The notes: generated by a model from the letters alone, not told the origin. Counted from the first letter of the stretch, positions 51,774 to 61,536 are shown. The stretch is DNA of 64,000 bases from Clostridia bacterium (GCA_017481205.1 JAFUPN010000010.1:17365-81364); one strand, 5' to 3'. Translations and numbers: made by a program.

Positions 51774-52745
51774 TTATATCTCGTAAAACTCTATATTAAC
51801 CGTCTTTGAAGACTTTTCTCCCGCCTTGAGAAACTTAAGCATTCCTTTTTCCCTCATGACATCTCTTCCGTCCGGTTGTGCGTTTCCCGGCTCAAGACCC
51901 ATAACATATTCGTTGTCACCAAGCATCTTCCACTGGGTAAAGCAATCAAGCTCTGCAGTATCAAAGGTCATCCTCATACCCTTATTGATATCGGGATTGT
52001 ACAGAGACACCTCGGGCACTTCATCAAAGCTGTGGTAATAGCACTGCTCCTCAAAATCGCTGACGGGAGCAGCTATATCAGCCCATCTTTCAATATCCTC
52101 TGCCGCATGATCGTTTCTGGGTTCAACCTTGCATGAATTTATCTTAAGCTCGGATGCTTCGCTAAGAAGCGGATATCCCATATTGCAATGATACAGCAGC
52201 ATAAAAGGTGTTTCTCTGCATCCGATATTTTCAACGGTATCGGTAATTGTGATTTTGTTTTCGCTCACAGGACAGCTTATCTCACGGCGCATAATCAACT
52301 GATAACCAAAGAGAGATGCATCACGGATTACGGCAGTGATTTTGATTTCATCATCATTGATATCATAGCTTACCTGCTCGGCAGGTGTGTGGGATATATT
52401 GCCATGTAAGGGCAACTCCTCCCCGTCATCAACAGAAGGAGAGCCAAAGGTTGTGAGACCGCAGGTGGTGAGAAAGCCGCCGGTAAAGGACTTTAAAAAA
52501 CCTGTTCCCTTATTATCATAATAATTTGGTGACACAAGACCACAGGGGGCAATATATGCCATATTGACACCTTTAAAGTTCACCATAGGCAGGTCGGCGC
52601 ATCTGTCAAGAGAGACATAAAACTCAAGCCCGGTGCTGTTGTGCACTCTGAGCATTCTCATTCCGTCTGCCTTGCCGCCCTCCATGCGGAACTGCATTAC
52701 TCCACACAGCTGAGAGGGATGTCCGATATATTTTTTTGCGTTCAT
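51774..52745 (-). CDS. Aldose 1-epimerase-like protein (DUF4432 family)
   Basis: A 323-residue galactose-mutarotase-fold protein. The start MNAKKYIGHPSQLCGVMQF, the GLEFYVSLDRCADLPMVNFKG and PLHGNISHTPAEQV stretches, and FMLLYHCNMGYPLL fit the DUF4432 group of epimerase-like proteins found in sugar-catabolic loci. His residues in LHGNIS and YHCNMG may be the catalytic/ligand residues. There is no signal peptide, so it is cytoplasmic. It is the last gene of the locus with the GH78-like, sialidase-like and GH2 genes. The precise sugar is unknown. Confidence 0.8.
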   Translation of the reverse strand: MNAKKYIGHPSQLCGVMQFRMEGGKADGMRMLRVHNSTGLEFYVSLDRCADLPMVNFKGVNMAYIAPCGLVSPNYYDNKGTGFLKSFTGGFLTTCGLTTFGSPSVDDGEELPLHGNISHTPAEQVSYDINDDEIKITAVIRDASLFGYQLIMRREISCPVSENKITITDTVENIGCRETPFMLLYHCNMGYPLLSEASELKINSCKVEPRNDHAAEDIERWADIAAPVSDFEEQCYYHSFDEVPEVSLYNPDINKGMRMTFDTAELDCFTQWKMLGDNEYVMGLEPGNAQPDGRDVMREKGMLKFLKAGEKSSKTVNIEFYEI

Positions 52746-52776
52746 AAATTTTACCTCATTTCTCTATGAATTATAT

Positions 52777-54231
52777 TTAATTAAAATATTTTCTTATGAA
52801 ATAAGCAGGTGTACAGCTCCAGGCATGACACATACTGTTTATCATCCTGTCTTTGTAGGGCGAAAAATCCGGGTCGCCAGGAACATAAACCTCATAAAAG
52901 GTGTCTGCTCCGAGTGAAATCATATCTCCCCAATAATTTTTAATATATGCTTTTGCATTCTCATTCATACTGAGACTGACCATTGCTTCCACAACATAAT
53001 GATGCATATACGGTGTAAAGGGTTTTACGCTGTCCGGAGAATTAAGTACATCAGCAAGCATAGCCCTTGCTTCATCTTCCCTGACTGCTCCGCCAAGTAT
53101 CATCCACACAAGAGAATGAACACTGTACTGATAATTGTCCGATGAATTTACAAAAGCTTTCTTTTCTTCATTATATAATATACTAACCGCACATTCCAGT
53201 GCAGCATTATATCTTTCGGCATAAACATCCCTGTCTCCATGTCCGATATTTTCGAGTACATTGACAAAAAGCTTCAGTGTATAAAGATACACACCGTGAA
53301 GAGATGTCGTTTTCTCAAGACCTCTGCACCAATCTATAAAAACATCACAGCCCTTGGGAACGGACATAATACCATCGGTGCCAAGAGCCCTGTGTGCAGC
53401 CTCCATCTGAGATTCAATTGCAGGATACAGCTCATTAAAGGTTTCCTTATCGCCGGTGTGATTATAGTAGTCACAGGCGCTCGCAACAAATAAAAGTGCA
53501 TAATCAACCAAAAACCAATTGCCGGAAACAAATTTTGGATTTTCATAAACAAAGCCCGGTATAAAGCCTTTGTCATTTGTATCTGACGCCGCAAACAGAT
53601 AGAGGCAGCGGCGCACAAGAGAAAGATTATTAAAGGTGTAGTAATTTGTAAGAGCCTCAAGCCTAAGGTCTCCTGTCCATAGCCGGCGGTCACGCTTGGG
53701 TCCGTCCTCAAAAATCCTGTGCATACAGTTTTTCAGTGTATTGACAGCCACAGAATCTATTTTTTTAAGCTCTTCATCACTGATATCGCATGCTCTGAGC
53801 CGGTCTTCATCAGCACTTGAGACTGCCTTAAAGGAAAAATCGGACAAAACCAATTTCTTTGGAGAAGCAACAACCTTTATGTATATATACCTTGCGGCAT
53901 ATCTGCGGGGCATTTTGTATTCGCCCGGGAAATCAATATTTATAATTTCCTCCTGGAGCCAGGACATGCAAAGACCTTCCTCGTATGCAGAAAAATCATC
54001 CCCAATCTCCCGCGCGTTTTCGCCGAATTTTACATAAAGTCTTACCGGTGCATCAATATATACGTCAACATAGTCAAGATTAAAAGAAAAATATCCCACA
54101 TAATGATTTCCCAGATCTATGAGTATACCATCACCCTTGCTCATAGCATTGGTCATGGCATACGGTTTTATAACCTTTTCCTTGATTTCAGGCAGATTTT
54201 GCTCTGCTTTTTTCAAATACAGATTCTCCAT
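52777..54231 (-). CDS. GH78-like alpha-L-rhamnosidase-type six-hairpin glycosidase
   Basis: A 484-residue protein beginning MENLYLKKAEQNLPEIKEKV (54231, GAGAGGAT upstream). It is shorter than full GH78 enzymes (700-1000). An N-terminal beta-sandwich (about 35-145: GILIDLGNHYVGYFSF, ARYIYIKVV) precedes an (alpha/alpha)6 part with FEDGPKRDRRLWTGDLRLEA, the counterpart of the EDxPxRDxRxWxGD catalytic motif, and INSMCHAWSCTPAYF near the end. It lacks a signal peptide, so it probably acts on imported oligosaccharides. Rhamnosidase activity is an inference; related fold members have other activities. Confidence 0.75.
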   Translation of the reverse strand: MENLYLKKAEQNLPEIKEKVIKPYAMTNAMSKGDGILIDLGNHYVGYFSFNLDYVDVYIDAPVRLYVKFGENAREIGDDFSAYEEGLCMSWLQEEIINIDFPGEYKMPRRYAARYIYIKVVASPKKLVLSDFSFKAVSSADEDRLRACDISDEELKKIDSVAVNTLKNCMHRIFEDGPKRDRRLWTGDLRLEALTNYYTFNNLSLVRRCLYLFAASDTNDKGFIPGFVYENPKFVSGNWFLVDYALLFVASACDYYNHTGDKETFNELYPAIESQMEAAHRALGTDGIMSVPKGCDVFIDWCRGLEKTTSLHGVYLYTLKLFVNVLENIGHGDRDVYAERYNAALECAVSILYNEEKKAFVNSSDNYQYSVHSLVWMILGGAVREDEARAMLADVLNSPDSVKPFTPYMHHYVVEAMVSLSMNENAKAYIKNYWGDMISLGADTFYEVYVPGDPDFSPYKDRMINSMCHAWSCTPAYFIRKYFN

Positions 54232-54250
54232 AAACATATCCTCTCACTAT

Positions 54251-54294
54251 CCGAAACGATATGCTCCGAAGCCCGGATTATGCTGTTTCGGCTA
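54251..54294. repeat. Short palindromic repeat related to family A, upstream of the GH78-like gene
   Basis: CCGAAACGATATGCTCCGAAG...TGCTGTTTCGGCTA. On the minus strand TAGCCGAAACAGCATAATCC resembles the ends of the units at 842 and 28635. It lies about 20 bp before the GH78-like start codon. The rest of the 227-bp gap holds a further motif TTAGCCGAAGCAACCAA (54386-54402), shared with 59118-59132, and no gene. Confidence 0.5.
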
Positions 54295-54464
54295 TGTACG
54301 TTTTTTACCAAATCAAATTTTCTCTTAATAAAAATTTCCATCTGTAGATATTCTAACACAAATCATTAAAATAGTCAATAAAAGCTTAGCCGAAGCAACC
54401 AATATACATATTGATTTATATTCAACATTCTTAGAAACGATGTCAAAATCGTTATAAATGAAGC

Positions 54465-55766
54465 TTATCTCTCTACAGTGATTTTACGGCACAAAATAGA
54501 TTTACGCTTTACCCCCGCACTATCGGGATAGTAAAAATCACTGTAGAATATCAACGCTGTGTTATCATCCAAAGCAAGGAGCTGAGGATTGTTGCAGGCG
54601 CCGTCCCAATCATGAAATTTGATTTTATCCGGTACTATGTTCGCAAGGTGACTTCTGTCTCCCGGAGTCATTACCTCAAGGGGCTCGCACCATTTTGTGC
54701 CGCTGTAGTTTTCGCAGGCTGTTACAAATATACCCGGTCTTGCATAGCATATAAGTGCCGTTCCGTCAGTCAACTTACAAATACTGGGATATATACCGGT
54801 ATCAGAAAAAATCTGCGGTTTTGACCAGGTTTTTCCCAAATCTGTCGAGCGGCACATATACATAGGTGCCCATTCATATCCTGTACGGGCAAACCATGCC
54901 GAGCGTAAAAACCAGACCACCGAGCCGTCGGACATAAATTCAAAATCATTGTCGCTAAATCCGCCGCTCAGGTACGGATACTCCTTACTTCCGTCAGCAG
55001 GATATTCCATATGACAATGTAGCTTAAAGCTCATTCCGTTGTCTGTGGATCGGAGTATTTCTGCAGAATAATACGGACTGTAACGACCGGTCTCAGGATT
55101 TATATGTCCGTCACCGGAATAGGTGGAAATCCACAGCGACCCGTCAGGAGCATATTTTGCCCTGCCGTGGGGAAAAACAGGACGCATAATCTTAACATCT
55201 CCGTTTATATACACAACTCTCGTAAGGTACGGCCAGTCAAGAGAAACATATTCCTCGGTCAGTTCGTCACTGTCCGACTTAAGTCTGTATGCAAGCCACT
55301 GCTTTTTACTGAACTCGGGAGCAAGTCTTTCTGCATTATAGCCCATAATTACAGTACCATTCATATCAAAGGTAAGACCGTCCTGAAGCGGAAAGACACC
55401 CTCAGGAGCAGGTTCGGTCATATCTGTGGCGGGGGTCATATAGTGCATATGGGTAAATTCATAGCCGCTCACATCAATGCTGCCTACCTGAGGAAAAAAG
55501 AGTCTGTCTCCATTTCTGAGCTTTATGCCGCACTGAGCAGACACCGAGGAATCTACCTCAAACCAGGTTTCGCCGTTGTCGCAGCTTTTAAACCAGCGCT
55601 TTGCGTCCTGACGAAAATGACTTATGGAATCATCGGTCACATGTACAGAAACAACTATGCCATCATCGGTTTTATAAGGTGTGGGGAACTGATATGCTCC
55701 CCAAAGCTGTTCCTCGGGACGTATGCCCTGCACAATCAGCTTTTCTTCACTCATTTTAAGTTTCAT
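54465..55766 (-). CDS. Sialidase-superfamily (BNR/Asp-box) protein
   Basis: A 433-residue six-bladed propeller candidate. Three Asp-box motifs are visible: SCDNGETWFE, RSTDNGMSFKL and RSTDLGKTWSKP, plus a late Arg-containing region (CYARPGIFV). The FRIP motif of classical sialidases is not seen, so it could be an exo-sialidase, another exo-glycosidase or a BNR-like hydrolase. No signal peptide is present. GGAG precedes ATG 55766. It lies 14 bp after the GH2 gene, in the same operon. Confidence 0.72.
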   Translation of the reverse strand: MKLKMSEEKLIVQGIRPEEQLWGAYQFPTPYKTDDGIVVSVHVTDDSISHFRQDAKRWFKSCDNGETWFEVDSSVSAQCGIKLRNGDRLFFPQVGSIDVSGYEFTHMHYMTPATDMTEPAPEGVFPLQDGLTFDMNGTVIMGYNAERLAPEFSKKQWLAYRLKSDSDELTEEYVSLDWPYLTRVVYINGDVKIMRPVFPHGRAKYAPDGSLWISTYSGDGHINPETGRYSPYYSAEILRSTDNGMSFKLHCHMEYPADGSKEYPYLSGGFSDNDFEFMSDGSVVWFLRSAWFARTGYEWAPMYMCRSTDLGKTWSKPQIFSDTGIYPSICKLTDGTALICYARPGIFVTACENYSGTKWCEPLEVMTPGDRSHLANIVPDKIKFHDWDGACNNPQLLALDDNTALIFYSDFYYPDSAGVKRKSILCRKITVER

Positions 55767-55780
55767 ATTTTTGTCTCCTT

Positions 55781-58117
55781 TTATGACAGGGTTAGCCTCA
55801 GCACCGCGGTATCCAGACCGTCGCTGTGTGCATATACTTTAAGTTCTCCCGGCATTTTGCCCACCTGTACTGCAGCGGTTATTCTGCCGGCATACATTTT
55901 ACGCTCGGTAAGCTGCGTGGGATTATGGTCGGTTATGTCGGAGCCGGTACCGATTACTCTACCCATACCGTTTGTATTAAAGCTGACAAAAGGTGAGCTA
56001 TCGGGTACTTCCATGCCCTCTTCATCAATACAGCAGCAGGTTATAATCGCCACATCAACACCGTTTGCCTCAGTGATTTTGTTGTCAAGCGTCAGTTTAA
56101 GGGCTGTTGCCTTGCCGGTTGTAGCTCTTGTATCAGTGCACACGGTTATACCATTGTTTCTTGCTTCAACCTTAAGCTCTCCGGGGATATATTTCACCAT
56201 CCATTCGCCATGACCGTATTTTTCTATCTGTTTTTTGCCAAGGCTTTTGCCGTTGATATAGAGCTCAAGTTCCTCACAGTTGGTATATGCAACAACCCTG
56301 ACAGGCTCACCCTCTCTGCCTTTAAAATTCCAATGAGGCATCAGATGAACCATTGGTCTGTCCTCAATCCAGTGAGACTGATTCTGATAAAATGCATCCT
56401 TCTTCTGCAGAAACAAATCTATAGCTCCAGACACAGAGCATAGTCTCGGCCACACGGTCTCTCCCCTGTGCTCAAAGGCAATCCACTGATATTCACCAAG
56501 AACCCATTTACGTTCGCACATAAACTTCCATGTTTTTTCACGTCCGAGGAACCAGCTTGTTGTATCTTTATCATAAGCGCTGAATATTGATTTCTCGGAA
56601 AAATCAGCATCATACCAGCCTCTGGTTGTACCGGTAGCACAACACTCCGAAGAAAACACAGGCTTATCGGGATATTTTTTATGAATTTTGTCAAATTTAT
56701 CGAGATTATAGTTTATACCTATAGCGTCAAGCTCGTCATAGACCGTAGCAACATCGGGATCATCGGATACTGCGCTCATAATACATCTTGTATTATCAAG
56801 CTTTTGAATATAAGCCTTGAGATTTTTGCATATTCTCCTGCCCTCCTCCGTAAGGTGATGAGGCTCCTCATTGCCCACAGACCAAAAGAGAACCGAAGGA
56901 CGGTTTCTGTCACGCTTAATAAGCATTTCAAGCTGCTGCTTGCCCTCGTCTGTGGACTCAAACCAGCGAGTCTCTGCCATGACAATAAAACCAAGCTCAT
57001 CCAAAGCATCCATTATTGCTTCGGTCTGAGGATAGTGACTTGTTCTGTAGCCATTGGCACCCATCTCCTTTATCATCTCTATTTTATATCTATGGATATT
57101 ATCGGCAACTGCTTTTCCCGTGAGACCGCAGTCCTGATGAGCACATACACCTTTTATTTTAACATGCTTACCGTTAAGGAACAGACCTTCATCAGGGTCA
57201 AGCACAAAGCTGCGGAAGCCTGTTCTCACGGAATATTCATCACATACCCTTCCGTCAATTTTTATAACTGTATTAATTGTATAAAGATAAGGATTTTCAA
57301 TATCCCAAAGAACAGGATTTTCAACTGAGGCAAAATACACCGCAGTTTTCTTTTCTCTGTATGGAATATTAATTTCTGAGCCGGCTGTGGCAATTTCAGC
57401 TCCGTCTCTGTCAATTATTGTACTTATCACCTCGGCTGTTACATCCTCATATCTGTCATTTATAACAGTAGTTTCAATTTTTACCTCCCACTGTGTATCA
57501 GAAAGCTTCTTTGGTGCAGCATATACTCCCCAGAGGTCTACTGCAACCGTATCCGTCTTGCAAAGCCATACATGGCGGTATATACCGCCGCCCTGATACC
57601 ACCATCCCTCAAAATCGCCTGGCTGAACATATACTGCAAGAACATTTTCTTCATCACCGAATTTGACTACATCGGTAATATCAACCTCAAAGGAAGTGTA
57701 TCCGCAAAAATTGTGCTTCATAAGGCATCCGTTGAGATAAACCGTTGCATGAGTTGCAACACCGTCAAAAAGAAGAGTTATTCTTTTGGCTTTATCAGTA
57801 TCAGAAAGAGTAAATTTCTTTCTGTACCAGGCGCTGTGATAGTCAAAATAACCCAGGCAATTGTTATTATCCCGGCTCGGTTCCTGAGTAATAATGTAAT
57901 CATGGGGCAGATTTATCAACTCCCATTTATCGGTACACTGTATATTTTCCGGCACAAAGGAATCCATTCCCCCTTTATAGAGAACCGATGCAGGACCGCT
58001 TAGCTTGCGCTCTGTCTTTGCCTGCTTGTATACGGGACCTTTATCCTTGTGCGGCGGGGTAATTATATCTCCGTCATGAAACATCCAGTTTTCATCAAAC
58101 AATATTTTTTCACGCAT
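55781..58117 (-). CDS. GH2 beta-galactosidase/glycosidase
   Basis: A 778-residue protein. An N-terminal sugar-binding sandwich (INLPHDYIIT, GYFDYHSAWYRKKF, LLFDGVATHATVYLNG) and an immunoglobulin-like domain precede the GH2 barrel: KIKGVCAHQDCG, EMGANGYRTSHYPQTEAIMDALDELGF, acid/base VLFWSVGNEEPH, and nucleophile PVFSSECCATGTTRG. After this come C-terminal beta-rich domains (VVAYTNCEELELYINGKSLG, DVAIITCCCIDEEG). There is no signal peptide. GGAGG precedes the ATG. It is the first gene of the operon, divergent from the AraC regulator that probably controls it. Confidence 0.92.
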   Translation of the reverse strand: MREKILFDENWMFHDGDIITPPHKDKGPVYKQAKTERKLSGPASVLYKGGMDSFVPENIQCTDKWELINLPHDYIITQEPSRDNNNCLGYFDYHSAWYRKKFTLSDTDKAKRITLLFDGVATHATVYLNGCLMKHNFCGYTSFEVDITDVVKFGDEENVLAVYVQPGDFEGWWYQGGGIYRHVWLCKTDTVAVDLWGVYAAPKKLSDTQWEVKIETTVINDRYEDVTAEVISTIIDRDGAEIATAGSEINIPYREKKTAVYFASVENPVLWDIENPYLYTINTVIKIDGRVCDEYSVRTGFRSFVLDPDEGLFLNGKHVKIKGVCAHQDCGLTGKAVADNIHRYKIEMIKEMGANGYRTSHYPQTEAIMDALDELGFIVMAETRWFESTDEGKQQLEMLIKRDRNRPSVLFWSVGNEEPHHLTEEGRRICKNLKAYIQKLDNTRCIMSAVSDDPDVATVYDELDAIGINYNLDKFDKIHKKYPDKPVFSSECCATGTTRGWYDADFSEKSIFSAYDKDTTSWFLGREKTWKFMCERKWVLGEYQWIAFEHRGETVWPRLCSVSGAIDLFLQKKDAFYQNQSHWIEDRPMVHLMPHWNFKGREGEPVRVVAYTNCEELELYINGKSLGKKQIEKYGHGEWMVKYIPGELKVEARNNGITVCTDTRATTGKATALKLTLDNKITEANGVDVAIITCCCIDEEGMEVPDSSPFVSFNTNGMGRVIGTGSDITDHNPTQLTERKMYAGRITAAVQVGKMPGELKVYAHSDGLDTAVLRLTLS

Positions 58118-58201
58118 AACACAACCTCCAAGATTTTATACGAAAGAGCATAAATGTATGACAGCTTCATTGTATCAGTTATTTATATGTTATCTCACTT
58201 A

Positions 58202-58234
58202 TGCAAAAAACGCCATACACATTTTGCAAAAAAC
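58202..58234. promoter_or_regulatory. Candidate operator: direct repeats between GH2 operon and AraC gene
   Basis: TGCAAAAAAC occurs at 58202-58211 and again at 58225-58234, a 23-bp offset, about two helical turns, upstream of the AraC promoter and within the divergent region. AraC-type regulators bind such half-site pairs. Confidence 0.35.
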
Positions 58235-58257
58235 ATGGACAAAATTGCTCTTTTGAT

Positions 58258-58286
58258 TTGACACAAATCTCTATAAATGGTATACT
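58258..58286 (+). promoter_or_regulatory. Promoter of the AraC-family gene
   Basis: TTGACA (58258-58263), 17-bp spacer, TATACT (58281-58286). Confidence 0.82.
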
Positions 58287-58316
58287 GATAAAAACCGAAA
58301 TGGAAGGGATGACAGA

Positions 58317-59138
58317 ATGGAAAACTATTACGGATATGTGGGAGAAAGCACAGACTGGGTTTCTGACAAATATCTTATTGTAAACAATTTCGGATATTCC
58401 AAAAACATTGATACAACTCTTACCACCTATCGGGAAAAAGGCAGGAGCGATTATCAGATATTATACATTCACAGGGGATACGGTGATTTTCTGATAGGAA
58501 ACACAATGACAAGGCTCAATGCCGGAAATATAGTAATCATATACCCCGGCGATAAGCAGTTTTATGTATTCCCGGAAAAATCCTGTTCAGACTACTACTG
58601 GATTCATTTTACCGGTTCAGAAGCCGGCAGCATGCTGGCTCAGCTCAGGTTAGAAAGAGGCGCTTATAATACCGGCGAGTTCTACACTTTCATAGACTGT
58701 ATGGACAAAATGGCTCAGGCAAATGCTGTAAAAGACTTTACAACAGAAACATTTTTGACTGCCGCACTGCTTAATCTGCTGAGCACCGTATCAAAGAGAA
58801 TATATATCAAGGACTCCCCCATTCACAAGGTTATAGAGCAAATGCAAAAAGACAATTTCGGAAAAATGACCGTCAGCGAATATGCAAAAATGTGCGGACT
58901 GACAGAATATTATTTTATAAGAAAATTCAAACAAATCACAGGACTTACACCCCATCAGTACAAAACAAAAATAACTGTAAACAAAGCAATAGAAATGCTG
59001 ACCGATTCAAACCTCAACATATCTGAGGTTGCCTATATGCTTGGCTTTGAGGACAGCCTGTATTTCAGCAGGATGTTTAAAAAAGAAACAGGTATGTCTC
59101 CGAGAAATTATATAATGAGCCGAAGCAACCAAAAGTGA
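58317..59138 (+). CDS. AraC-family transcription regulator
   Basis: A 273-residue regulator. The N-terminal cupin-like sensor (about 20-150: YQILYIHRGYGDFLIGNTM, LNAGNIVIIYPGDKQFYVFP, YYWIHFTGSEA) is followed by two helix-turn-helix motifs (about 170-268: MTVSEYAKMCGLTEYYFIRKFKQITGLTPHQY and LNISEVAYMLGFEDSLYFSRMFKKETGMSPRNY). Divergence from the GH2-sialidase-GH78-epimerase operon points to sugar-responsive control of it. GGAAGGGATG precedes the ATG. The last seven residues (MSRSNQK) and the stop lie within a palindrome at 59111-59163, so the C-terminus seems to be repeat-derived. Confidence 0.92.
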   Translation: MENYYGYVGESTDWVSDKYLIVNNFGYSKNIDTTLTTYREKGRSDYQILYIHRGYGDFLIGNTMTRLNAGNIVIIYPGDKQFYVFPEKSCSDYYWIHFTGSEAGSMLAQLRLERGAYNTGEFYTFIDCMDKMAQANAVKDFTTETFLTAALLNLLSTVSKRIYIKDSPIHKVIEQMQKDNFGKMTVSEYAKMCGLTEYYFIRKFKQITGLTPHQYKTKITVNKAIEMLTDSNLNISEVAYMLGFEDSLYFSRMFKKETGMSPRNYIMSRSNQK

Positions 59139-59163
59139 AAGCGAGGTGCTTCGGCTCATTATA
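59111..59163. repeat. Perfect 17-bp inverted repeat forming the 3' end of the AraC gene
   Basis: TATAATGAGCCGAAGCA (59111-59127) and its exact inverse (59147-59163), with the AraC stop codon in the loop. The inner AGCCGAAGCAACCAA is shared with 54388-54402. It lies between two convergent genes and may end both transcripts although no strong T-run follows. Confidence 0.75.
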
Positions 59164-59181
59164 ACGAATACAAATAACATT

Positions 59182-61536
59182 CTATATACCAAGCAAAATC
59201 AGGATTCCACGGACAATTAATGCAAAAGCCCATGCAATCAGGCACTGTCCCACTACAATCCCAACAGCCCATTTACTGCCGAGCTCACGTTTTATGGAGG
59301 CAACTGCCGCAACACAGGGAGTATAAAGCAAACAAAATACCAGCAGTGCAGCTGCCGACAACGGAGTGATAACTCCCAAAAGTCCTTCTGTACTTCCGAT
59401 AAGAACCGATAATGTAGAAACCACGCTTTCCTTTGCCATAAAACCGGCAATTAATGCCGTAACAATCCGCCAGTCACCAAAGCCAAGAGGCTTGAATACC
59501 GGTGCAATAAGTCCTGCTAACCATGCTAAAATACTGTCCTGTGAATTTTCGACAATATTAAGCTTATAATCAAAGGTCTGCAGGAACCATACCAAAACAG
59601 ATGCAAGGAATATTACGGTAAATGCTCTTTGCAAAAAGTCCTTTGCTTTATCCCACAGGAGATGTGCAACATTTTTGGCTCCCGGCATACGATAGTTTGG
59701 AAGCTCCATAACAAATGGAACAGCTTCTCCCTTGAACATGGTTCCCTTTGATAGATAAGCTACCAGAACACCCGCCAGAATCCCAAGAAGATACAAGCCA
59801 ATCATAATAAATCCGCTGAATTCCGGGAAAAAGGCGGCGGTAAAAAATCCGTAAATCGGAAGCTTTGCCGTACAACTCATAAAGGGTGTCAGCATAATAG
59901 TCATTTTGCGGTCACGCTCAGAAGGAAGTGTGCGGCTTGCCATAACCCCCGGGACTGTACATCCAAATCCAATCAGCATCGGCACAATGCTTCTGCCGGA
60001 CAGCCCGATTTTTCGCAGCAGCTTGTCCATAACAAAGGCTACTCTTGCCATATATCCGCTGTCCTCAAGCAGTGACAGGAAGAAAAACAATACCACGATA
60101 ATAGGAATAAAGCTCAGCACACTGCCAACCCCGTTAAAAATACCGTCAATAATCAACGAGTGTAGCACTTCGTTTACATTTGCAGCTGTCAGCGCCCGAT
60201 CTGCAAGCACAGTAAGATATTCAATTCCCGTTTCCAGTACACCTTGAAACCATGCGCCGATTACATTAAAGGTCAGGTAAAAAACCAATGCCATAATAAC
60301 TATAAAAGCGGGAATTGCCGTGAATTTTCCCGTGAGAATCTTATCAATCATGCGGCTTCGCTTATGTTCCTTGCTTTCCTTTGGTTTTACAACTGTTTTC
60401 TCACAAAGCTTTTGAATAAAGGCAAAACGCATATCCGCAATGGCAGCAGCACGGTCTAATCCCCGCTCCTGTTCCATCTGACAAATAATATGCTCAATCA
60501 TTTCCAGCTCGTTTTGTGAAAGCTTTAAGGCTTCAAACACGAGACTGTCGCCCTCCACCAGCTTGCTTGCCGCAAACCTCAAAGGAATCCCCGCCTCTTT
60601 TGCATGGTCCTCAATCAAGTGCATAATCCCGTGAAGGCAACGATGTACCGCACCACCGTCCGAATTTTTGTCACAAAAATCTGTTCTACCAGGACGTTCT
60701 TTGTATTTTGCAATATGCACCGCATGTTTTATAAGCTCATCCACACCTTCATTCTTTGAAGCGGAAATGGGAACTACAGGAATACCCAATTGATTTTCCA
60801 TTTCGTTAATATGTATTGTTCCGCCGTTTCCTCTCACTTCATCCATCATATTGAGTGCCAGAACAACAGGAATATCCAGCTCCATAAGCTGCATTGTAAG
60901 GTACAGATTTCTCTCAATGTTAGTTGCATCCACAATATTGATTATACCTGTCGGTTTTTCATCCAAAATAAATTTTCTGGACACAATTTCCTCGCTGGTA
61001 TAGGGCGAAAGTGAATAAATGCCCGGAAGGTCTGTCACCAAAGTATCGGAGTATCCTTTTATTTCTCCGCTTTTTCTGTCCACCGTAACACCGGGAAAAT
61101 TGCCCACATGCTGATTCGCACCGGTTAATTGATTAAACAATGTGGTTTTTCCGCAATTCTGATTTCCTGCAAGAGCAAATGTAAGTGTAGTTCCTTTCGG
61201 AAAAGGATTTTCAGAGCCTTTCATATGATATTTACCGTTTTCACCCAAGCCCGGATGCTCTCCCCTTATATTCTTATTATCGGTCTTTGGGGGATTTTTG
61301 CTCTTAGCCGGAAGCTTCTCGGAAATTTCAATTTTCTCAGCATCGGCAAGCCTTAAAGTAAGCTCGTATCCATGTATCATCAGCTCCATGGGGTCACCCA
61401 TAGGAGCATACTTCATAAGCATAATCTCAGCACCGGGGATTACACCCATATCCAAAAAGTGCTGCCTCAATGCCCCGCTGCCACCAACAGCTGTAATTAC
61501 AGCACTTTTTCCTATTTGTAAATCCTTTAATGTCAT
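59182..61536 (-). CDS. feoB: Fused FeoA-FeoB ferrous iron transporter
   Basis: Imports Fe(II) across the membrane. The 784 residues begin with a FeoA SH3-like domain (1-75: LKDLQIGKSAVITAVGGSGALRQHFLDMGVIPGAEI), then a linker, then the FeoB G domain (G1 LAGNQNCGKTTLFNQLTG, G2 GNFPGVTVDRKSG, G3 VTDLPGIYSLSPYTSEEIVSR, G4 LNMMDEV), then two Gate regions with the TM core (PMLIGFGCTVPGVMASRTL, PFMSCTAKLPIYGFFTAAFF). G4 reads NMMD, usual for FeoB. GGAG precedes the ATG. No Fur box was identified by eye. Confidence 0.94.
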   Translation of the reverse strand: MTLKDLQIGKSAVITAVGGSGALRQHFLDMGVIPGAEIMLMKYAPMGDPMELMIHGYELTLRLADAEKIEISEKLPAKSKNPPKTDNKNIRGEHPGLGENGKYHMKGSENPFPKGTTLTFALAGNQNCGKTTLFNQLTGANQHVGNFPGVTVDRKSGEIKGYSDTLVTDLPGIYSLSPYTSEEIVSRKFILDEKPTGIINIVDATNIERNLYLTMQLMELDIPVVLALNMMDEVRGNGGTIHINEMENQLGIPVVPISASKNEGVDELIKHAVHIAKYKERPGRTDFCDKNSDGGAVHRCLHGIMHLIEDHAKEAGIPLRFAASKLVEGDSLVFEALKLSQNELEMIEHIICQMEQERGLDRAAAIADMRFAFIQKLCEKTVVKPKESKEHKRSRMIDKILTGKFTAIPAFIVIMALVFYLTFNVIGAWFQGVLETGIEYLTVLADRALTAANVNEVLHSLIIDGIFNGVGSVLSFIPIIVVLFFFLSLLEDSGYMARVAFVMDKLLRKIGLSGRSIVPMLIGFGCTVPGVMASRTLPSERDRKMTIMLTPFMSCTAKLPIYGFFTAAFFPEFSGFIMIGLYLLGILAGVLVAYLSKGTMFKGEAVPFVMELPNYRMPGAKNVAHLLWDKAKDFLQRAFTVIFLASVLVWFLQTFDYKLNIVENSQDSILAWLAGLIAPVFKPLGFGDWRIVTALIAGFMAKESVVSTLSVLIGSTEGLLGVITPLSAAALLVFCLLYTPCVAAVASIKRELGSKWAVGIVVGQCLIAWAFALIVRGILILLGI

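Noticed and set aside
55104..56213. 369-codon plus-strand ORF
   Set aside because: Antisense to the sialidase-like and GH2 genes across their boundary, no recognisable domains or ribosome binding site.
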